Source: Nissabacter sp. SGAir0207
GTDB lineage: Bacteria > Pseudomonadota > Gammaproteobacteria > Enterobacterales > Enterobacteriaceae
Assembly: GCF_005491205.1 (NCBI RefSeq)
Contig: NZ_CP028037.1
Location: forward strand, 248,001-312,000
Length of the DNA stretch: 64,000 bases
Direction of reading: 5' to 3'
A program made the position numbers and the translations under genes. Within the stretch, counting starts at the first letter, position 1. The number at the start of each line of letters is the position of its first letter. The notes under the pieces are model-generated. The model saw nothing but the letters and a program-made list of their open reading frames with translations. It did not search any database and had not been told where the DNA came from. Shown here piece by piece: positions 17,001 through 26,262 of this stretch.

Positions 17001-17738
17001 ATGGCACGTCTGACAGGAAAATATGCACTGATCACCGGCGGTACCAGCGGCATTGGGTTGGAGACCGCCCGGCGTTTTCTACAGGAGGGGGCGCAGGTGG
17101 CCGTAACAGGCCGTTCGCCCGAGAAACTGGCAGAGGCGGCGCGGCAATTGCCGGAAGCCTGGGTTCTGGAGCACGATGCTGGCGACATCGCTGGGCAGCG
17201 GGCATTGGCAGCGCAGCTCGCCACCCGATGGCCGCAATTGGATGTCCTGTTCGTCAATGCCGGCGATGTCACGCACCTGCCGCTTGAAGAGTGGGATGAG
17301 GCCCACTATGACCGGCTGATGGACACCAACCTGAAAGGGCCGTTTTTCCTGATTCAGGCGCTGCTGCCGCTGCTGGCCAACCCCTCCTCCATCATCCTGT
17401 GCGGCTCCGTCAGCAGCCGGATTGGCCTGCCGCAGAGCAGTGCCTACGCGGCCAGCAAATCCGGGCTGCTCTCATTGGCGCGCACGCTGTCTGGTGAGCT
17501 ACTGGCGCGTGGCATCCGCTGCAATGGCCTCAGTCCCGGCCCGATCCACACCCCGGCGTTGGAGAACCTGGCGCAGGCGAATGCGGGCTTCTTTGAGCAG
17601 GTCAACGCGCTGGTACCGCTGGGCCGCCTCGGCACATCACGTGAAGTGGCCGATGCCGCGCTCTTTCTGGCATCAGAGGAGTCCTCCTTTGTGGTCGGCA
17701 CGGAGGTGCAGGTGGATGGTGGCGTCGCCAACCTCTGA
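17001..17738 (+). CDS. Short-chain dehydrogenase/reductase
   Basis: The 245-residue SDR starts at ATG 17001 under GAGGAG. A Rossmann motif (TGGTSGIG) lies near residue 14, NAG (LFVNAGDVTHL) marks strand 4, Ser occurs in ILCGSVSSRIG, and the catalytic pair is YAASK. PGPIHTPALE and the end VVGTEVQVDGGVANL are standard for classical SDRs. The TGR motif (VAVTGRSPEKL) suggests NADPH preference. Substrate unknown. It is divergent from the HxlR regulator, which probably controls it. Confidence 0.88.
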   Translation: MARLTGKYALITGGTSGIGLETARRFLQEGAQVAVTGRSPEKLAEAARQLPEAWVLEHDAGDIAGQRALAAQLATRWPQLDVLFVNAGDVTHLPLEEWDEAHYDRLMDTNLKGPFFLIQALLPLLANPSSIILCGSVSSRIGLPQSSAYAASKSGLLSLARTLSGELLARGIRCNGLSPGPIHTPALENLAQANAGFFEQVNALVPLGRLGTSREVADAALFLASEESSFVVGTEVQVDGGVANL

Positions 17739-17817
17739 GGCGCGGCAGGCATAAAACCGGCTCCTTCACTAGACTTAGGGCAATCTTTCCTGAAGCCTAC
17801 CCTGGAGGAGCCTTGCC

Positions 17818-20196
17818 ATGGAACACCCTTCGCCCGTTCTGGACGAGCAAACCCTGTCGCTGATCGATCGCTACTGGCGCGCCGCCAACTACCTCTCCGT
17901 TGGCCAGATCTATCTGATGGATAACCCGTTGCTGCGCCAGCCGCTTGCGGCCGAACACATCAAGTCACGCCTGCTGGGCCACTGGGGCACCACGCCCGGC
18001 CTGAACTTCCTCTATGCCCACCTGAACCGCATCATCCGCGAGCAGGATGTGAATATGCTCTACATCTGCGGGCCGGGCCACGGCGGGCCGGGGATGGTGG
18101 CGAACACCTATCTTGAGGGCACCTACAGCGAGATCTACCCGGAGATCACCGAGGATGCAGACGGGATGCGCAAACTGTTCAAGCAGTTTTCGTTTCCCGG
18201 CGGCATTCCCAGCCACGCTGCGCCGGAAACGCCCGGCTCAATCCATGAGGGCGGCGAACTGGGCTACTCGCTGGTACACGCCTATGGCGCGGTGTTCGAT
18301 AACCCGGATCTGATCGCTGCCTGCGTAATTGGTGATGGCGAGGCGGAGACTGGCCCGCTGGCGGCCAGCTGGCACTCCAATAAGTTCATCAACCCGGCCC
18401 GTGATGGCGCGGTGCTGCCGATTTTGCACCTCAACGGCTACAAGATTGCCAACCCGACCCTGCTGGCGCGCTGCACCGATGAAGATTTGGCGCAGCTGTT
18501 CAAGGGCTACGGCTACCATCCGCTGTTTATTGAGGGACATGAGCCAGCCGACATGCACCAGCAAACCGCCGCCGTGCTGGAACAGGCGATGGCGCGCATC
18601 CGTGACATTCAACAGCAGGCGCGCAATGGCACCTCGGAACAGGGCGTGCCGCACTGGCCGCTGGTGATCTTCCGCAGCCCTAAGGGCTGGACAGGGCCGA
18701 AAGAGGTGGATGGCAAAAAGACCGAGGGGTTCTGGCGTGCCCACCAGGTGCCAGTAGCGAACTGCCGTGATGATGAGGGCCACCTCCGCATTTTGGAGCA
18801 GTGGCTGCGCAGTTACCGCCCGGAGGAGCTGTTTGATGAGCAGGGGCGGCTGAAGGAGGAGCTACGCCAGTTGGCGCCGCAAGGCGAAAAACGGATGGGC
18901 GCGACGCCATTCGCCAATGGTGGCCTGTTGCGCAAGGCGCTGAAGACGCCAGACATCCGCGACTATGCGGTGGAGATTGGCGAGCGCGGCGCGACGGCAG
19001 CGCAATCCACCGCCATCTACGGCGACTACCTGCGCGATGTTTTCCGGCTGAATGAAGAGGAGAAACATTTTCGCCTCTTCGGCCCGGATGAGACCGCCTC
19101 CAACCGGTTGGGCAGCGTATTCGAGGCGACCAATCGGGTGTGGATGGAGGAGATCAAATCCTACGACGAGCAGCTCGCCAATGATGGCCGGGTGATGGAG
19201 GTGCTGAGCGAGCATCTCTGTCAGGGTTGGCTGGAGGGCTACCTGCTGACCGGCCGCCACGGGCTGTTCTCCTGCTATGAGGCCTTTATCCACATCGTTG
19301 ACTCCATGTTCAACCAGCACGCCAAGTGGCTGAAGGTGGCGCGCACCCTGCCGTGGCGTCAGCCGGTCTCCTCGCTGAACTATCTGCTCTCCTCCCACGT
19401 CTGGCGGCAGGATCACAATGGCTACAGCCATCAGGATCCCGGCTTTGTCGATGTGGTAGCGAACAAAAAGGCAGACGTGGTGCGCGTCTACCTGCCGCCT
19501 GATGCCAATACCCTGCTGTGGGTCGGTGACCACTGCCTGAAGACCTACGACCGCATCAATGTGATCATCGCTGGCAAACAGCCAGAGCCGCAGTGGCTGA
19601 GCATGGAGGAGGCGATTGCCCACTGTGAGGCTGGCATGGGCATTTGGGAGTGGGCTGGCTCGGAACAGGGGGATGAACCCGATGTGGTGATGGCCTGCGC
19701 CGGCGACGTACCAACCATGGAGACGCTGGCAGCGGTGGATCTGCTGCGCACCCACCTGCCCGAACTGCGCATCCGGGTGGTAAACGTGGTGGATCTGCTA
19801 GCGCTGCAATCGGAGGATCAGCACCCTCATGGCCACAGCGACGCCTTCTTCGCGGATCTCTTTACCCGCGATAAGCCGGTGATTTTCGCCTACCACGGCT
19901 ATCCCTATATGATTCACCGTCTGATCTATAAACACGCCAACCATGACCAGTTCCACGTCCACGGCTTTATGGAGGAGGGCACCACCACCACGCCCTTTGA
20001 TATGACGGTGCTGAACCAGATGGATCGCTACCACCTGGCGATTGCCGCCATTGAGCGGGTGCCGGGGCTGGAGGCACAGGCTGGCGAGGCGCTGAAACTG
20101 TTCAATGACAAGCTGGAGGAGCACTACCACTATGTGCGCGAGCATGGCGTTGACCTGCCGGACGTGCAGGCGTGGAAGTGGCGCAAGGTGACCTGA
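17818..20196 (+). CDS. xfp: Xylulose-5-phosphate/fructose-6-phosphate phosphoketolase
   Basis: The 792-residue thiamine-diphosphate enzyme splits xylulose-5-P (and often fructose-6-P) to acetyl-phosphate plus glyceraldehyde-3-P (or erythrose-4-P). Family signatures are [36 protein letters not shown], the His-rich region at residues 120-150 ([25 protein letters not shown]), the ThDP/Mg site [13 protein letters not shown], and [20 protein letters not shown]. The length equals the family norm. GGAGGAG precedes the ATG. No acetate kinase gene adjoins it; acetyl-P would feed the core Ack-Pta pathway. Confidence 0.95.
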   Translation: MEHPSPVLDEQTLSLIDRYWRAANYLSVGQIYLMDNPLLRQPLAAEHIKSRLLGHWGTTPGLNFLYAHLNRIIREQDVNMLYICGPGHGGPGMVANTYLEGTYSEIYPEITEDADGMRKLFKQFSFPGGIPSHAAPETPGSIHEGGELGYSLVHAYGAVFDNPDLIAACVIGDGEAETGPLAASWHSNKFINPARDGAVLPILHLNGYKIANPTLLARCTDEDLAQLFKGYGYHPLFIEGHEPADMHQQTAAVLEQAMARIRDIQQQARNGTSEQGVPHWPLVIFRSPKGWTGPKEVDGKKTEGFWRAHQVPVANCRDDEGHLRILEQWLRSYRPEELFDEQGRLKEELRQLAPQGEKRMGATPFANGGLLRKALKTPDIRDYAVEIGERGATAAQSTAIYGDYLRDVFRLNEEEKHFRLFGPDETASNRLGSVFEATNRVWMEEIKSYDEQLANDGRVMEVLSEHLCQGWLEGYLLTGRHGLFSCYEAFIHIVDSMFNQHAKWLKVARTLPWRQPVSSLNYLLSSHVWRQDHNGYSHQDPGFVDVVANKKADVVRVYLPPDANTLLWVGDHCLKTYDRINVIIAGKQPEPQWLSMEEAIAHCEAGMGIWEWAGSEQGDEPDVVMACAGDVPTMETLAAVDLLRTHLPELRIRVVNVVDLLALQSEDQHPHGHSDAFFADLFTRDKPVIFAYHGYPYMIHRLIYKHANHDQFHVHGFMEEGTTTTPFDMTVLNQMDRYHLAIAAIERVPGLEAQAGEALKLFNDKLEEHYHYVREHGVDLPDVQAWKWRKVT

Positions 20197-20262
20197 TCCG
20201 CGCTGGCCGTGGGGGGAGAAACAGGCTAATGTGTTGATTTTCCACTATCGGAAGGATCAGGC

Positions 20263-21138
20263 ATGGCAATCCCACGGCGTTTTAAACAGGTTGATGTATT
20301 TGGCTCCGCGCCGCTGAGCGGCAATCCGCTGGCGGTTATCATGGATGCGGAGGGGCTGAGTGATGGGCAGATGCGCGCCATCGCCCGCTGGACGAACCTG
20401 TCAGAGACCACCTTTGTCCTGCCGCCGACGGATGCGGCGGCAGACTACCGGGTGCGTATCTTTACTCCCGACACCGAATTTCCCTTTGCTGGCCACCCTA
20501 CCCTTGGCACCGCCTTTGCGCTGCTCGAAGCAAGGGTGATCGCGCCGAAAAATGGCCGGGTGGTGCAGGAGTGCGGCGTGGGGTTGGTGGAGATTGAGGT
20601 CAAGGGCAACCAGCTGGCCTTCCGTTCGCCGGAAGCGCAGTTCCGTGACCTACCGGAGGAGATCAAGCCAGCACTGGCCGCGGCCCTGCCCGGTGGGCAG
20701 ATGGCCACCATCGCGCCACAGGTGGTAGAGATGGGCATCAAATGGCTGCTGGTCAATATGGCGAACGCCGAAGCCTGCCTGGCCGTGAACGCTGATCCTT
20801 CGGCGTTGGCGGACGTGCTCGCTCAGAGCGGGGCCAGCGGCGTGACGCTCTTTGGCCGCCACCCAAATGACCAGCCTGCCCACGTTGAGCTGCGGGCGCT
20901 GGTCATTGAACAGGGTGCGTTAGTGGAAGATCCGGTAACCGGCAGCGCGAATGCCTGTCTGGCGCAGTGGCTAAAACACCACGATTTCGCTTTGGATGAG
21001 GCACTGCGTCACGGTTACCGGGTGCGGCAGGGCACCTGCAAACAGCGGGATGGGCGAGTTGAGATCACCTTCCGCGACGGTGCCGCTTGGGTGGGTGGGC
21101 AGTGCCACACCCTGATTGACGGCCAGCTATCTCTGTAG
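20263..21138 (+). CDS. PhzF-family isomerase-like protein
   Basis: The 291-residue protein has the diaminopimelate-epimerase fold. It carries KQVDVFGSAPLSGNPLAVI at the start, the acidic catalytic residue in TNLSETTFVLPP, the FAGHPTLGTAFAL signature and the second-half VEDPVTGSANACLAQWL. PhzF itself acts in phenazine synthesis, but homologues like this (as E. coli YddE) are widespread with unknown substrate, and no phz genes are near. AAGGA precedes the ATG. Its stop abuts that of the next, convergent small gene. Confidence 0.88.
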   Translation: MAIPRRFKQVDVFGSAPLSGNPLAVIMDAEGLSDGQMRAIARWTNLSETTFVLPPTDAAADYRVRIFTPDTEFPFAGHPTLGTAFALLEARVIAPKNGRVVQECGVGLVEIEVKGNQLAFRSPEAQFRDLPEEIKPALAAALPGGQMATIAPQVVEMGIKWLLVNMANAEACLAVNADPSALADVLAQSGASGVTLFGRHPNDQPAHVELRALVIEQGALVEDPVTGSANACLAQWLKHHDFALDEALRHGYRVRQGTCKQRDGRVEITFRDGAAWVGGQCHTLIDGQLSL

Positions 21139-21339
21139 TCAGATCTTGCGCATCACTTCAATGTGGCGCGCAAAATCCTGCTGCACCTCCTCGTTATGCG
21201 GATTAACAAAGGCGGTGCCATTCTCATCAATGAAAATGCGCCCCTTGTCATCCAGATCCTCATCCAAATTGCGGCCGGAGATCATCGTAAGAAAGCTGTC
21301 TGGACTGTTGAAAATGCCGATTAGGGCCTTAAACATCAT
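21139..21339 (-). CDS. Small acidic protein of unknown function
   Basis: The 66-residue product begins MMFKALIGIFNSPDSFLTMI and is acidic in the middle (EDLDDKGRIFIDENGTAF). AGGAG is correctly spaced before the paired ATGs, which argues that it is real. It has no export signal or clear membrane helix. The stop codon directly touches that of the PhzF gene. I do not recognise a family. Confidence 0.6.
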   Translation of the reverse strand: MMFKALIGIFNSPDSFLTMISGRNLDEDLDDKGRIFIDENGTAFVNPHNEEVQQDFARHIEVMRKI

Positions 21340-21760
21340 CTGCTCCTGCTCACGTTATTATTTAATCCTCTCTATATATAGTTCATGAAAGCGGGCGCGC
21401 CAATTTATTCATAATAGTCACTGGTACAGGACGGTTGAGTGGAAATAACTATTAAGAGGATTCTGAATGCACCAGACCTTTCATTGTCCTGTTATTTTTC
21501 TTATCACCAGAGTTGTACAGAGAAATAATCCGGTACAACCTGCCTGTCGCTAACCCCTTGAACCGATACCCTCCTTGATAAAAAATATTATTCATCCCTC
21601 CCGGTAAGAAAAAATAGCTGCGCTTTTTTCATACCGCTCCGCTTGTGAATATTAAGTGATTGGCTAAGCTCAAGGGGTGGGCATATTGTTGGGTTCTGCT
21701 GTATCCATGACAGCATCCACTCGCCCGCTCCCTGGTTCTCACTCACTGATAGGAGGTGTC
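21340..21760. other. Intergenic region upstream of the KGG stress gene
   Basis: About 420 AT-rich bases containing the promoters of the small acidic gene (minus) and the KGG gene (plus). An inverted repeat gttgtac/gtacaac with a 14-base spacer lies at 21512-21539. I see no further gene. Confidence 0.5.
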
Positions 21761-21928
21761 ATGGCCGAGCATCGTGGAGGTTCGGGAAACTTTGCGGAAA
21801 ACAGAGAGAAAGCATCAGAAGCAGGTAGAAAGGGTGGACAGCGCAGCGGCGGGAATTTTAAAAATGACCCGGCCCGTGCGTCCGAAGCTGGACGAAAAGG
21901 TGGCCTGCACCGCAATCAGGCTGACTAG
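21761..21928 (+). CDS. KGG-repeat (Con-10-like) general stress protein
   Basis: This 55-residue hydrophilic protein has two copies of the stress-induced KGG motif: NFAENREKASEAGRKGGQRS and NFKNDPARASEAGRKGGLHR. It resembles E. coli YciG and fungal Con-10. An ideal AGGAGG lies before ATG 21761; an open frame extending upstream has no such site. Family members are RpoS- or stress-induced, and YciG affects motility in E. coli. A terminator follows. Confidence 0.85.
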   Translation: MAEHRGGSGNFAENREKASEAGRKGGQRSGGNFKNDPARASEAGRKGGLHRNQAD

Positions 21929-21964
21929 ACCATGCCCCTATACTGCGGCACCACCTCACTGGCA

Positions 21965-21999
21965 AGCCGGCTGAGGCATTTTGCTTCGGTCGGCTTTTT
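21965..21999 (+). terminator. Intrinsic terminator after the KGG gene
   Basis: Interrupted stem agccg..tga.gca / tgc.tc..cggct (21965-21995) followed by five T. Confidence 0.75.
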
Positions 22000-22048
22000 A
22001 TTGCGTGCGGCATGACCCGCACACGGCATTATGCGAAGGAAGGCATTT

Positions 22049-22903
22049 ATGACACCCTCTGTCCACACCCCCCGTTTTTCTCCTCTCCGTTGTCTGGCAC
22101 TGCTCTGCGCCGTGCTGGCCGGTAGTGCACCAGCCTATGCCGAAGAGAGTGGCCCCACCCAGATCCAGGCCCCCGGTGCCGAAAAGACCACCAAAGACAA
22201 GGTGCTGGAGACCGGTGCCAATGTGTTGCAGGATCGCGCGCCGATTGACGCCATTAGCGCCTATCTGGATGGCTTCCACTTCTATAACGGCGATAAAAAT
22301 GGCCAGATGGAGGCGCACCACTACGTCACCATTCTCAATGATGATGTGATGCAGGCAGTGATTTATGACGGCAACGGCAAAGACGCCAAGCTGATGGGGG
22401 TGGAGTACATCATCAGCGCCCGCCTCTATGAGAAGCTGCCGCCGGAGGAGAAAGTGCTGTGGCACAGCCATCGCTATGAGGTGAAGTCTGGCAGCCTGAT
22501 TGCGCCCGGCCTGCCAGAGGTGGCGGAGAAAGCGTTGATGTCCAAGATTGTCACCACTTACGGCAAGACCTGGCACACCTGGCACACTGACCGCGACAAA
22601 GAACTGCCCTATGGCATTCCGGCGCTGATGATGGGCTTTACCGGCGAGGGGCAACTTGACCAGAAATTGTTGAAGGATCGTGACCAGCGCTTTGGCATTG
22701 ACTCCAAGGAGCGCCAGCAGGATCGCGCTTCGCTGGAGGCACCTGAGCCGGATAAACTGGCCGATGCCTGGCAGCATGGCAAGGTGATCCAGCTCCAGCG
22801 GGTCGAAGGTGGCGGCGAGCACCAGCATGGCGCCACCGGTTTCACCGGCCATGCCGAAACACAGGTGCCGCCACAGGCCACGGAGAACAGCGGGAAGCCC
22901 TGA
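22049..22903 (+). CDS. Exported DUF1264 (OBAP-like) protein
   Basis: The 284-residue protein starts at ATG 22049 under AAGGAAGG. A signal peptide (LRCLALLCAVLAGSAPAYA) precedes the mature EESGPTQIQAPG. The DUF1264 domain fills residues about 55-205: DAISAYLDGFHFYNGDKNGQMEAHHYVTILNDDVMQAVIY, GVEYIISARLYEKLPPEEKVLWHSHRYEVKSG and TWHTWHTDRDKELPYGIPALMMGF. It shares this domain with plant oil-body-associated proteins. The bacterial role is unknown. Conserved His residues could bind metal. The last 70 residues are hydrophilic and not conserved. Confidence 0.85.
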   Translation: MTPSVHTPRFSPLRCLALLCAVLAGSAPAYAEESGPTQIQAPGAEKTTKDKVLETGANVLQDRAPIDAISAYLDGFHFYNGDKNGQMEAHHYVTILNDDVMQAVIYDGNGKDAKLMGVEYIISARLYEKLPPEEKVLWHSHRYEVKSGSLIAPGLPEVAEKALMSKIVTTYGKTWHTWHTDRDKELPYGIPALMMGFTGEGQLDQKLLKDRDQRFGIDSKERQQDRASLEAPEPDKLADAWQHGKVIQLQRVEGGGEHQHGATGFTGHAETQVPPQATENSGKP

Positions 22904-22917
22904 GGCTTCCCGTCGCG

Positions 22918-23766
22918 TTAGCCGTTGACGATGGCCCCGCCATTCACATGCAGCATCTGGCCGGAGACGTAACGTGAGTCGTCACTTGCCAGATAGACAT
23001 AGGCGGGCGCCAGATCGGCCGGTTGCCCTGCACCGAACGGCAAGTCCGTACCAAACTTCTCGACATCCTCGCCGGCGAAGGAGCCGGTGATCAGCGGTGT
23101 CCAGATTGGGCCGGGCGCGACGCCATTGACGCGGATGCCGCGGGGTGCCAGGTTTAGCGCCAGTGAGCGGGTAAATACGGTGATGGCCCCTTTGGTGGCC
23201 GAGTAGTCAATCAGCTCAGCGTTGCCGTGGTAGGCGGTCAGTGACGAGGTGTTGATCACCACCGCGCCCTCTTTCATCTTCCGCACCGCCGCCTGCGTCA
23301 GGTAGAACATGCCGAAGAAGTTGGTGCGGAAGGTCTGCTGCAACTGCTCGGCGGTAATGTCATCAAAATCCTTCTGCGGGTGCTGCTCGCCAGCATTGTT
23401 CACCACGATATCAATCTGGCCGAACGCCTCATGCACCTGCGCCACTGCCTGATGGCAGAACGCCTCATCACCAATATCACCGGCAATCAGCACGGTTTTG
23501 GCACCCCACTTCTCCGTTTCCTGGCGGGTCGCTTCCGCATCATCACCATGTTTCAGGTAGAGCAGCGCCAGGTCAGCCCCCTCTTTGGCAAACGCAATCG
23601 CGACGGCCCGGCCAATGCCGCTGTCGCCACCGGTAATCATCGCCACCTTGCCCTTTAATTTTCCTGCCGCTTTATATTCCGGGTCGATATAGACTGGCTC
23701 TGGAATGTTATTCTCTTCACCTGCGGCCTGTCCCGCCCCTGTTTTTTCATCGCCTGCGTTATTCAT
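22918..23766 (-). CDS. Stress-type short-chain dehydrogenase (general stress protein 39/YdaD-like)
   Basis: The 282-residue SDR has a 35-residue hydrophilic N-terminal extension containing EPVYIDPEYKAAGKLKGKVA, typical of the Bacillus GSP39/YhdF group. Next come the cofactor motif TGGDSGIG, DIVVNNAGEQHPQKDF, the catalytic Ser in VINTSSLTAYHG, YSATK, and APGPIWTPL. It ends YVSGQMLHVNGGAIVNG. ATG 23766 is chosen because the extension begins there and GAGGG lies upstream. Substrate unknown. It converges on the DUF1264 gene, fourteen bases away. Confidence 0.88.
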   Translation of the reverse strand: MNNAGDEKTGAGQAAGEENNIPEPVYIDPEYKAAGKLKGKVAMITGGDSGIGRAVAIAFAKEGADLALLYLKHGDDAEATRQETEKWGAKTVLIAGDIGDEAFCHQAVAQVHEAFGQIDIVVNNAGEQHPQKDFDDITAEQLQQTFRTNFFGMFYLTQAAVRKMKEGAVVINTSSLTAYHGNAELIDYSATKGAITVFTRSLALNLAPRGIRVNGVAPGPIWTPLITGSFAGEDVEKFGTDLPFGAGQPADLAPAYVYLASDDSRYVSGQMLHVNGGAIVNG

Positions 23767-23937
23767 CAGACTGCCCTCACGTTTAAGGAGAAATATCGCC
23801 CGTTGGCGGTGTGGCATTATTGCCGCGCCGGGCTTACCCAAAGGATGGAAAATAGCGACACGCCCATTGGCTGGCGCGCCACTGAAAGTCTATACGGGGA
23901 GAGGGCAAGCGCAAGGCGGGCCTGAAAATTCTCCAGA

Positions 23938-23965
23938 ACAAAAAAAGGGCTGCCTGAGGCAGCCC
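23938..23965 (-). terminator. Intrinsic terminator of the coiled-coil membrane protein gene
   Basis: Stem gggctgcct/aggcagccc (23947-23955 with 23957-23965); on the minus strand a run of T follows (complement of 23938-23946). Confidence 0.85.
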
Positions 23966-24014
23966 ACGCAATCAATTCCGGAAACCGGGGAAATGCGATG
24001 GGGAAATAGGAACA

Positions 24015-25076
24015 TCAACGCGGTGGCGTATCGCCGCCCGTTGGCGGCACCACACTCTTGCCTTTGCTGAGCAGGCCCGTTTTCAGTTTGTTGAGGCTCT
24101 CCAGCATCTCCAGCACGCTGGGCGGGGCCGCCGCGTCTTTGGAGAAGGAGGAGTCGCCGGCCATGTTCCAGTCTTTGAAGACATTCAGCATCTCCTCTTT
24201 CTCTGCGCTGGCCCCGTAAATCTGCAAGAACAGCCGGCCAAAGTTGAGAGCGTGCTGGCGATCCTTACGCCGGATCGACTCATGGGTGTAGTTACGCGAG
24301 GTGCTGAAGCAGACGTTCGCCAGCCAGGAGAGCAGACCGACGCCGAGCACGCCGCGGAAGAAGACATAGAGCAGTGCGATCTCGTCATAGACCTGCGCAT
24401 TCGCCAATAACACCGAGCCTTCAGCAAAGGTGAAGAAGGCGGCGATAACTGCCAAAAAGGCCGCCACAAAGCCAATGATCGACCAACGGGTCGCCAGCTG
24501 CGAAAACCCCTTGTCATCCAGATCCAGCTTGGCACTCACCTCTTTCACATAGCCAGGGATCTTCCCGTCGATGCGTTTCTGCTGGGAGAACTCTTTCAGC
24601 TCTTTATTCTCTTTCTTCAGGGCCGAGTTCTCCTGACTGAGGCGCTCGTTCTCCGCCTGCATGGTTTTGAAGCGGGCAGCGGCCTTCTCCATCAGCAGTT
24701 CGCGGTCAACGCTCTGTTGCAGCTCAACATCACGCTGGCCGAGTTTGGTCTTCAGGGTTTCGACGGTCTGGTTGAGCGAGAGATTTTCAGTGCTGTGCTG
24801 ACGTAACAGCAGATCATAAAGGTAGGACTGGCCACCCTCGCCACCGTGGTTGCTCAGCTCACCATTTTCCAGATCCTTATAGAAGGTGCTGCGGAGGTAA
24901 TCTTTCTGGCGGCCATGAAAACCACCCTCAATATCCCCCAGCATATTATCGACCAGCTCCATCTTGTCACTGTTAATCAACGGCACCAACTCCAGCGCCG
25001 TCTCTTCCGTGATATAGCCAATGCGCAGTAAATAATCGATATATTCGTAATAAATATGTTTACTTCTAAATTTCAT
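24015..25076 (-). CDS. Coiled-coil protein with two membrane helices, unknown function
   Basis: The 353-residue protein has four recognisable parts. Residues 1-75 are a compact globular region (YEYIDYLLRIGYITEETALELVPLINSDK). Residues about 95-165 form a heptad-rich coiled coil (QAENERLSQENSALKKENKE). A hydrophobic segment lies near 195-220 (WSIIGFVAAFLAVIAAFFTF) and another near 235-260 (IALLYVFFRGVLGVGLLSWL). The C-terminal part has a short conserved-looking ARLFL-type helix and a Pro-rich tail. No signal peptide is seen, so both ends probably face the cytosol. I recognise no family. AGAGGT and AGGA lie before the ATG, and its own terminator follows. Confidence 0.75.
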   Translation of the reverse strand: MKFRSKHIYYEYIDYLLRIGYITEETALELVPLINSDKMELVDNMLGDIEGGFHGRQKDYLRSTFYKDLENGELSNHGGEGGQSYLYDLLLRQHSTENLSLNQTVETLKTKLGQRDVELQQSVDRELLMEKAAARFKTMQAENERLSQENSALKKENKELKEFSQQKRIDGKIPGYVKEVSAKLDLDDKGFSQLATRWSIIGFVAAFLAVIAAFFTFAEGSVLLANAQVYDEIALLYVFFRGVLGVGLLSWLANVCFSTSRNYTHESIRRKDRQHALNFGRLFLQIYGASAEKEEMLNVFKDWNMAGDSSFSKDAAAPPSVLEMLESLNKLKTGLLSKGKSVVPPTGGDTPPR

Positions 25077-25503
25077 TTCCTGTCACCTCTCGTTTGATTC
25101 CATAAAGAGGCCGGCGCTGTTAAAAAGAAATTAACTCCTCTTGCCGAACCCAATGGTTTACCCTGTTTAACGGACACACACGCCCTCCTTAAAAGACATT
25201 ATCCAGACACTTAAGCCGGATTGATGGGTCACTAAAACGACTATAGCCGCCTCGCTCCCGACCGCCATCACATTCCCTCGTTGAGAAAACTAAAAAAGGC
25301 CAGTGAGATAAATCAGCCCATTTTCTGCCAATGGGCCAGAATATGCTGGCAAGCGGCGAACCAGAATGATTTTCCACTGGCTATACCCGCTGGTGCCCAC
25401 CAGCGTAAGCGGGTAGATGGGGCGGCGGTGGGTCCAGGGACATTGCACTGGGTTTACTCATTGGGAGGGGGAGCACAACAATTGACTATTAGGGGAATGG
25501 ATC
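25077..25503. other. Intergenic region between the coiled-coil gene and mntA
   Basis: Holds the promoter of the coiled-coil gene (minus) and leads into the mntA promoter. Two short open frames here have no ribosome sites or recognisable products. Nothing else is apparent. Confidence 0.45.
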
Positions 25504-25532
25504 TTGAAACCCCCCTTAACGTTGCATACTAT
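25504..25532 (+). promoter_or_regulatory. Sigma-70 promoter of mntA-hepT
   Basis: TTGAAA (25504-25509), a 17-base spacer and TACTAT (25527-25532). Transcription would begin near 25539, giving a leader of about 25 bases with AAAGGAGG in front of the mntA ATG. Confidence 0.55.
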
Positions 25533-25564
25533 TTCACTATATTCCGGCCCATAAAGGAGGCCTC

Positions 25565-25855
25565 ATGCGTCCTTCAACGGTACTTAATCTGAAACGCAGT
25601 GCGGTGCGTGAAGCAACTCACCGTTTTCGTGCAACAAATCCACGCATATTCGGCTCAGTGCTACATGGCACAGATGCTGATGGCAGCGATCTTGATTTAT
25701 TAGTGGATACATTGCCCGGTGCGACGCTGTTTGATCTGGGTGGCCTGCAAGATGAATTGGAAGTATTGCTGGGCATTCATGTCGACTTACTGACACCCGC
25801 TGATCTGCCAATGGCTTTCCGTGCTCAGGTTCTTGCGGAAGCACGTCCAGTATGA
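25565..25855 (+). CDS. mntA: MntA-type nucleotidyltransferase antitoxin
   Basis: This 96-residue minimal nucleotidyltransferase carries the exact GS-X10-DXD motif (Gly30-Ser31 to Asp42 and Asp44, in FGSVLHGTDADGSDLDLLV). In the HepT/MntA system the antitoxin adds AMP groups to a tyrosine of HepT and so blocks its RNase activity. The strong AGGAGG supports high antitoxin expression. Its stop overlaps the hepT start (ATGA at 25852-25855), the usual coupled order. Confidence 0.88.
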   Translation: MRPSTVLNLKRSAVREATHRFRATNPRIFGSVLHGTDADGSDLDLLVDTLPGATLFDLGGLQDELEVLLGIHVDLLTPADLPMAFRAQVLAEARPV

Positions 25856-26223
25856 ATGAACATCGCCTCCCTGATTATTTGGATCATATGGAACAGGCAG
25901 CCAATGATGCCTGTAATTTTATCACGGGAATGACCAAAGACGCTTTTTTGGAAGATAAGCGCACGCAGCAGGCGGTCATAATGAGCCTGATCATTATTGG
26001 TGAAGCCGCTACCAAAGTAATGGACGGCTTCATGCCCTTTGTCCAACGCCATTCGCACGTGCCCTGGCGTAATATGCGTGGCATGCGCAACCGCATTGCC
26101 CATGGCTATTTTGACATCAATCTCGACATGGTTTGGGACACGGTACAGACAGCCCTGCCAGACCTGCTTAGCCAGCTTCATGACATAAGGCCAGATGCAG
26201 AAACTGGCAACCACGATAGTTAA
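25852..26223 (+). CDS. hepT: HepT-like (DUF86) ribonuclease toxin
   Basis: The 123-residue alpha-helical HEPN protein has the toxin signature RX4HXY: Arg79, His84 and Tyr86 in MRNRIAHGYFDINLDMVW. HepT dimers cleave RNA through this motif, and Tyr86 corresponds to the residue AMPylated by MntA. IIIGEAATKV and VPWRNMRGMRN are typical DUF86. The gene is intact, so the system should work. The pair stands alone between the coiled-coil membrane protein and an esterase. Confidence 0.9.
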   Translation: MNEHRLPDYLDHMEQAANDACNFITGMTKDAFLEDKRTQQAVIMSLIIIGEAATKVMDGFMPFVQRHSHVPWRNMRGMRNRIAHGYFDINLDMVWDTVQTALPDLLSQLHDIRPDAETGNHDS

Positions 26224-26262
26224 CGCCTCGCGATAAGCCCGGTTAATGGCCGGCCCCCTACC

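Noticed and set aside
20263..21138. Phenazine biosynthesis
   Set aside because: Only a PhzF-fold homologue is present; no other phz genes, and such homologues are common without phenazines.
25189..25592. Small open frames in the gap before mntA
   Set aside because: No ribosome sites or recognisable protein features; one overlaps the mntA promoter and start.
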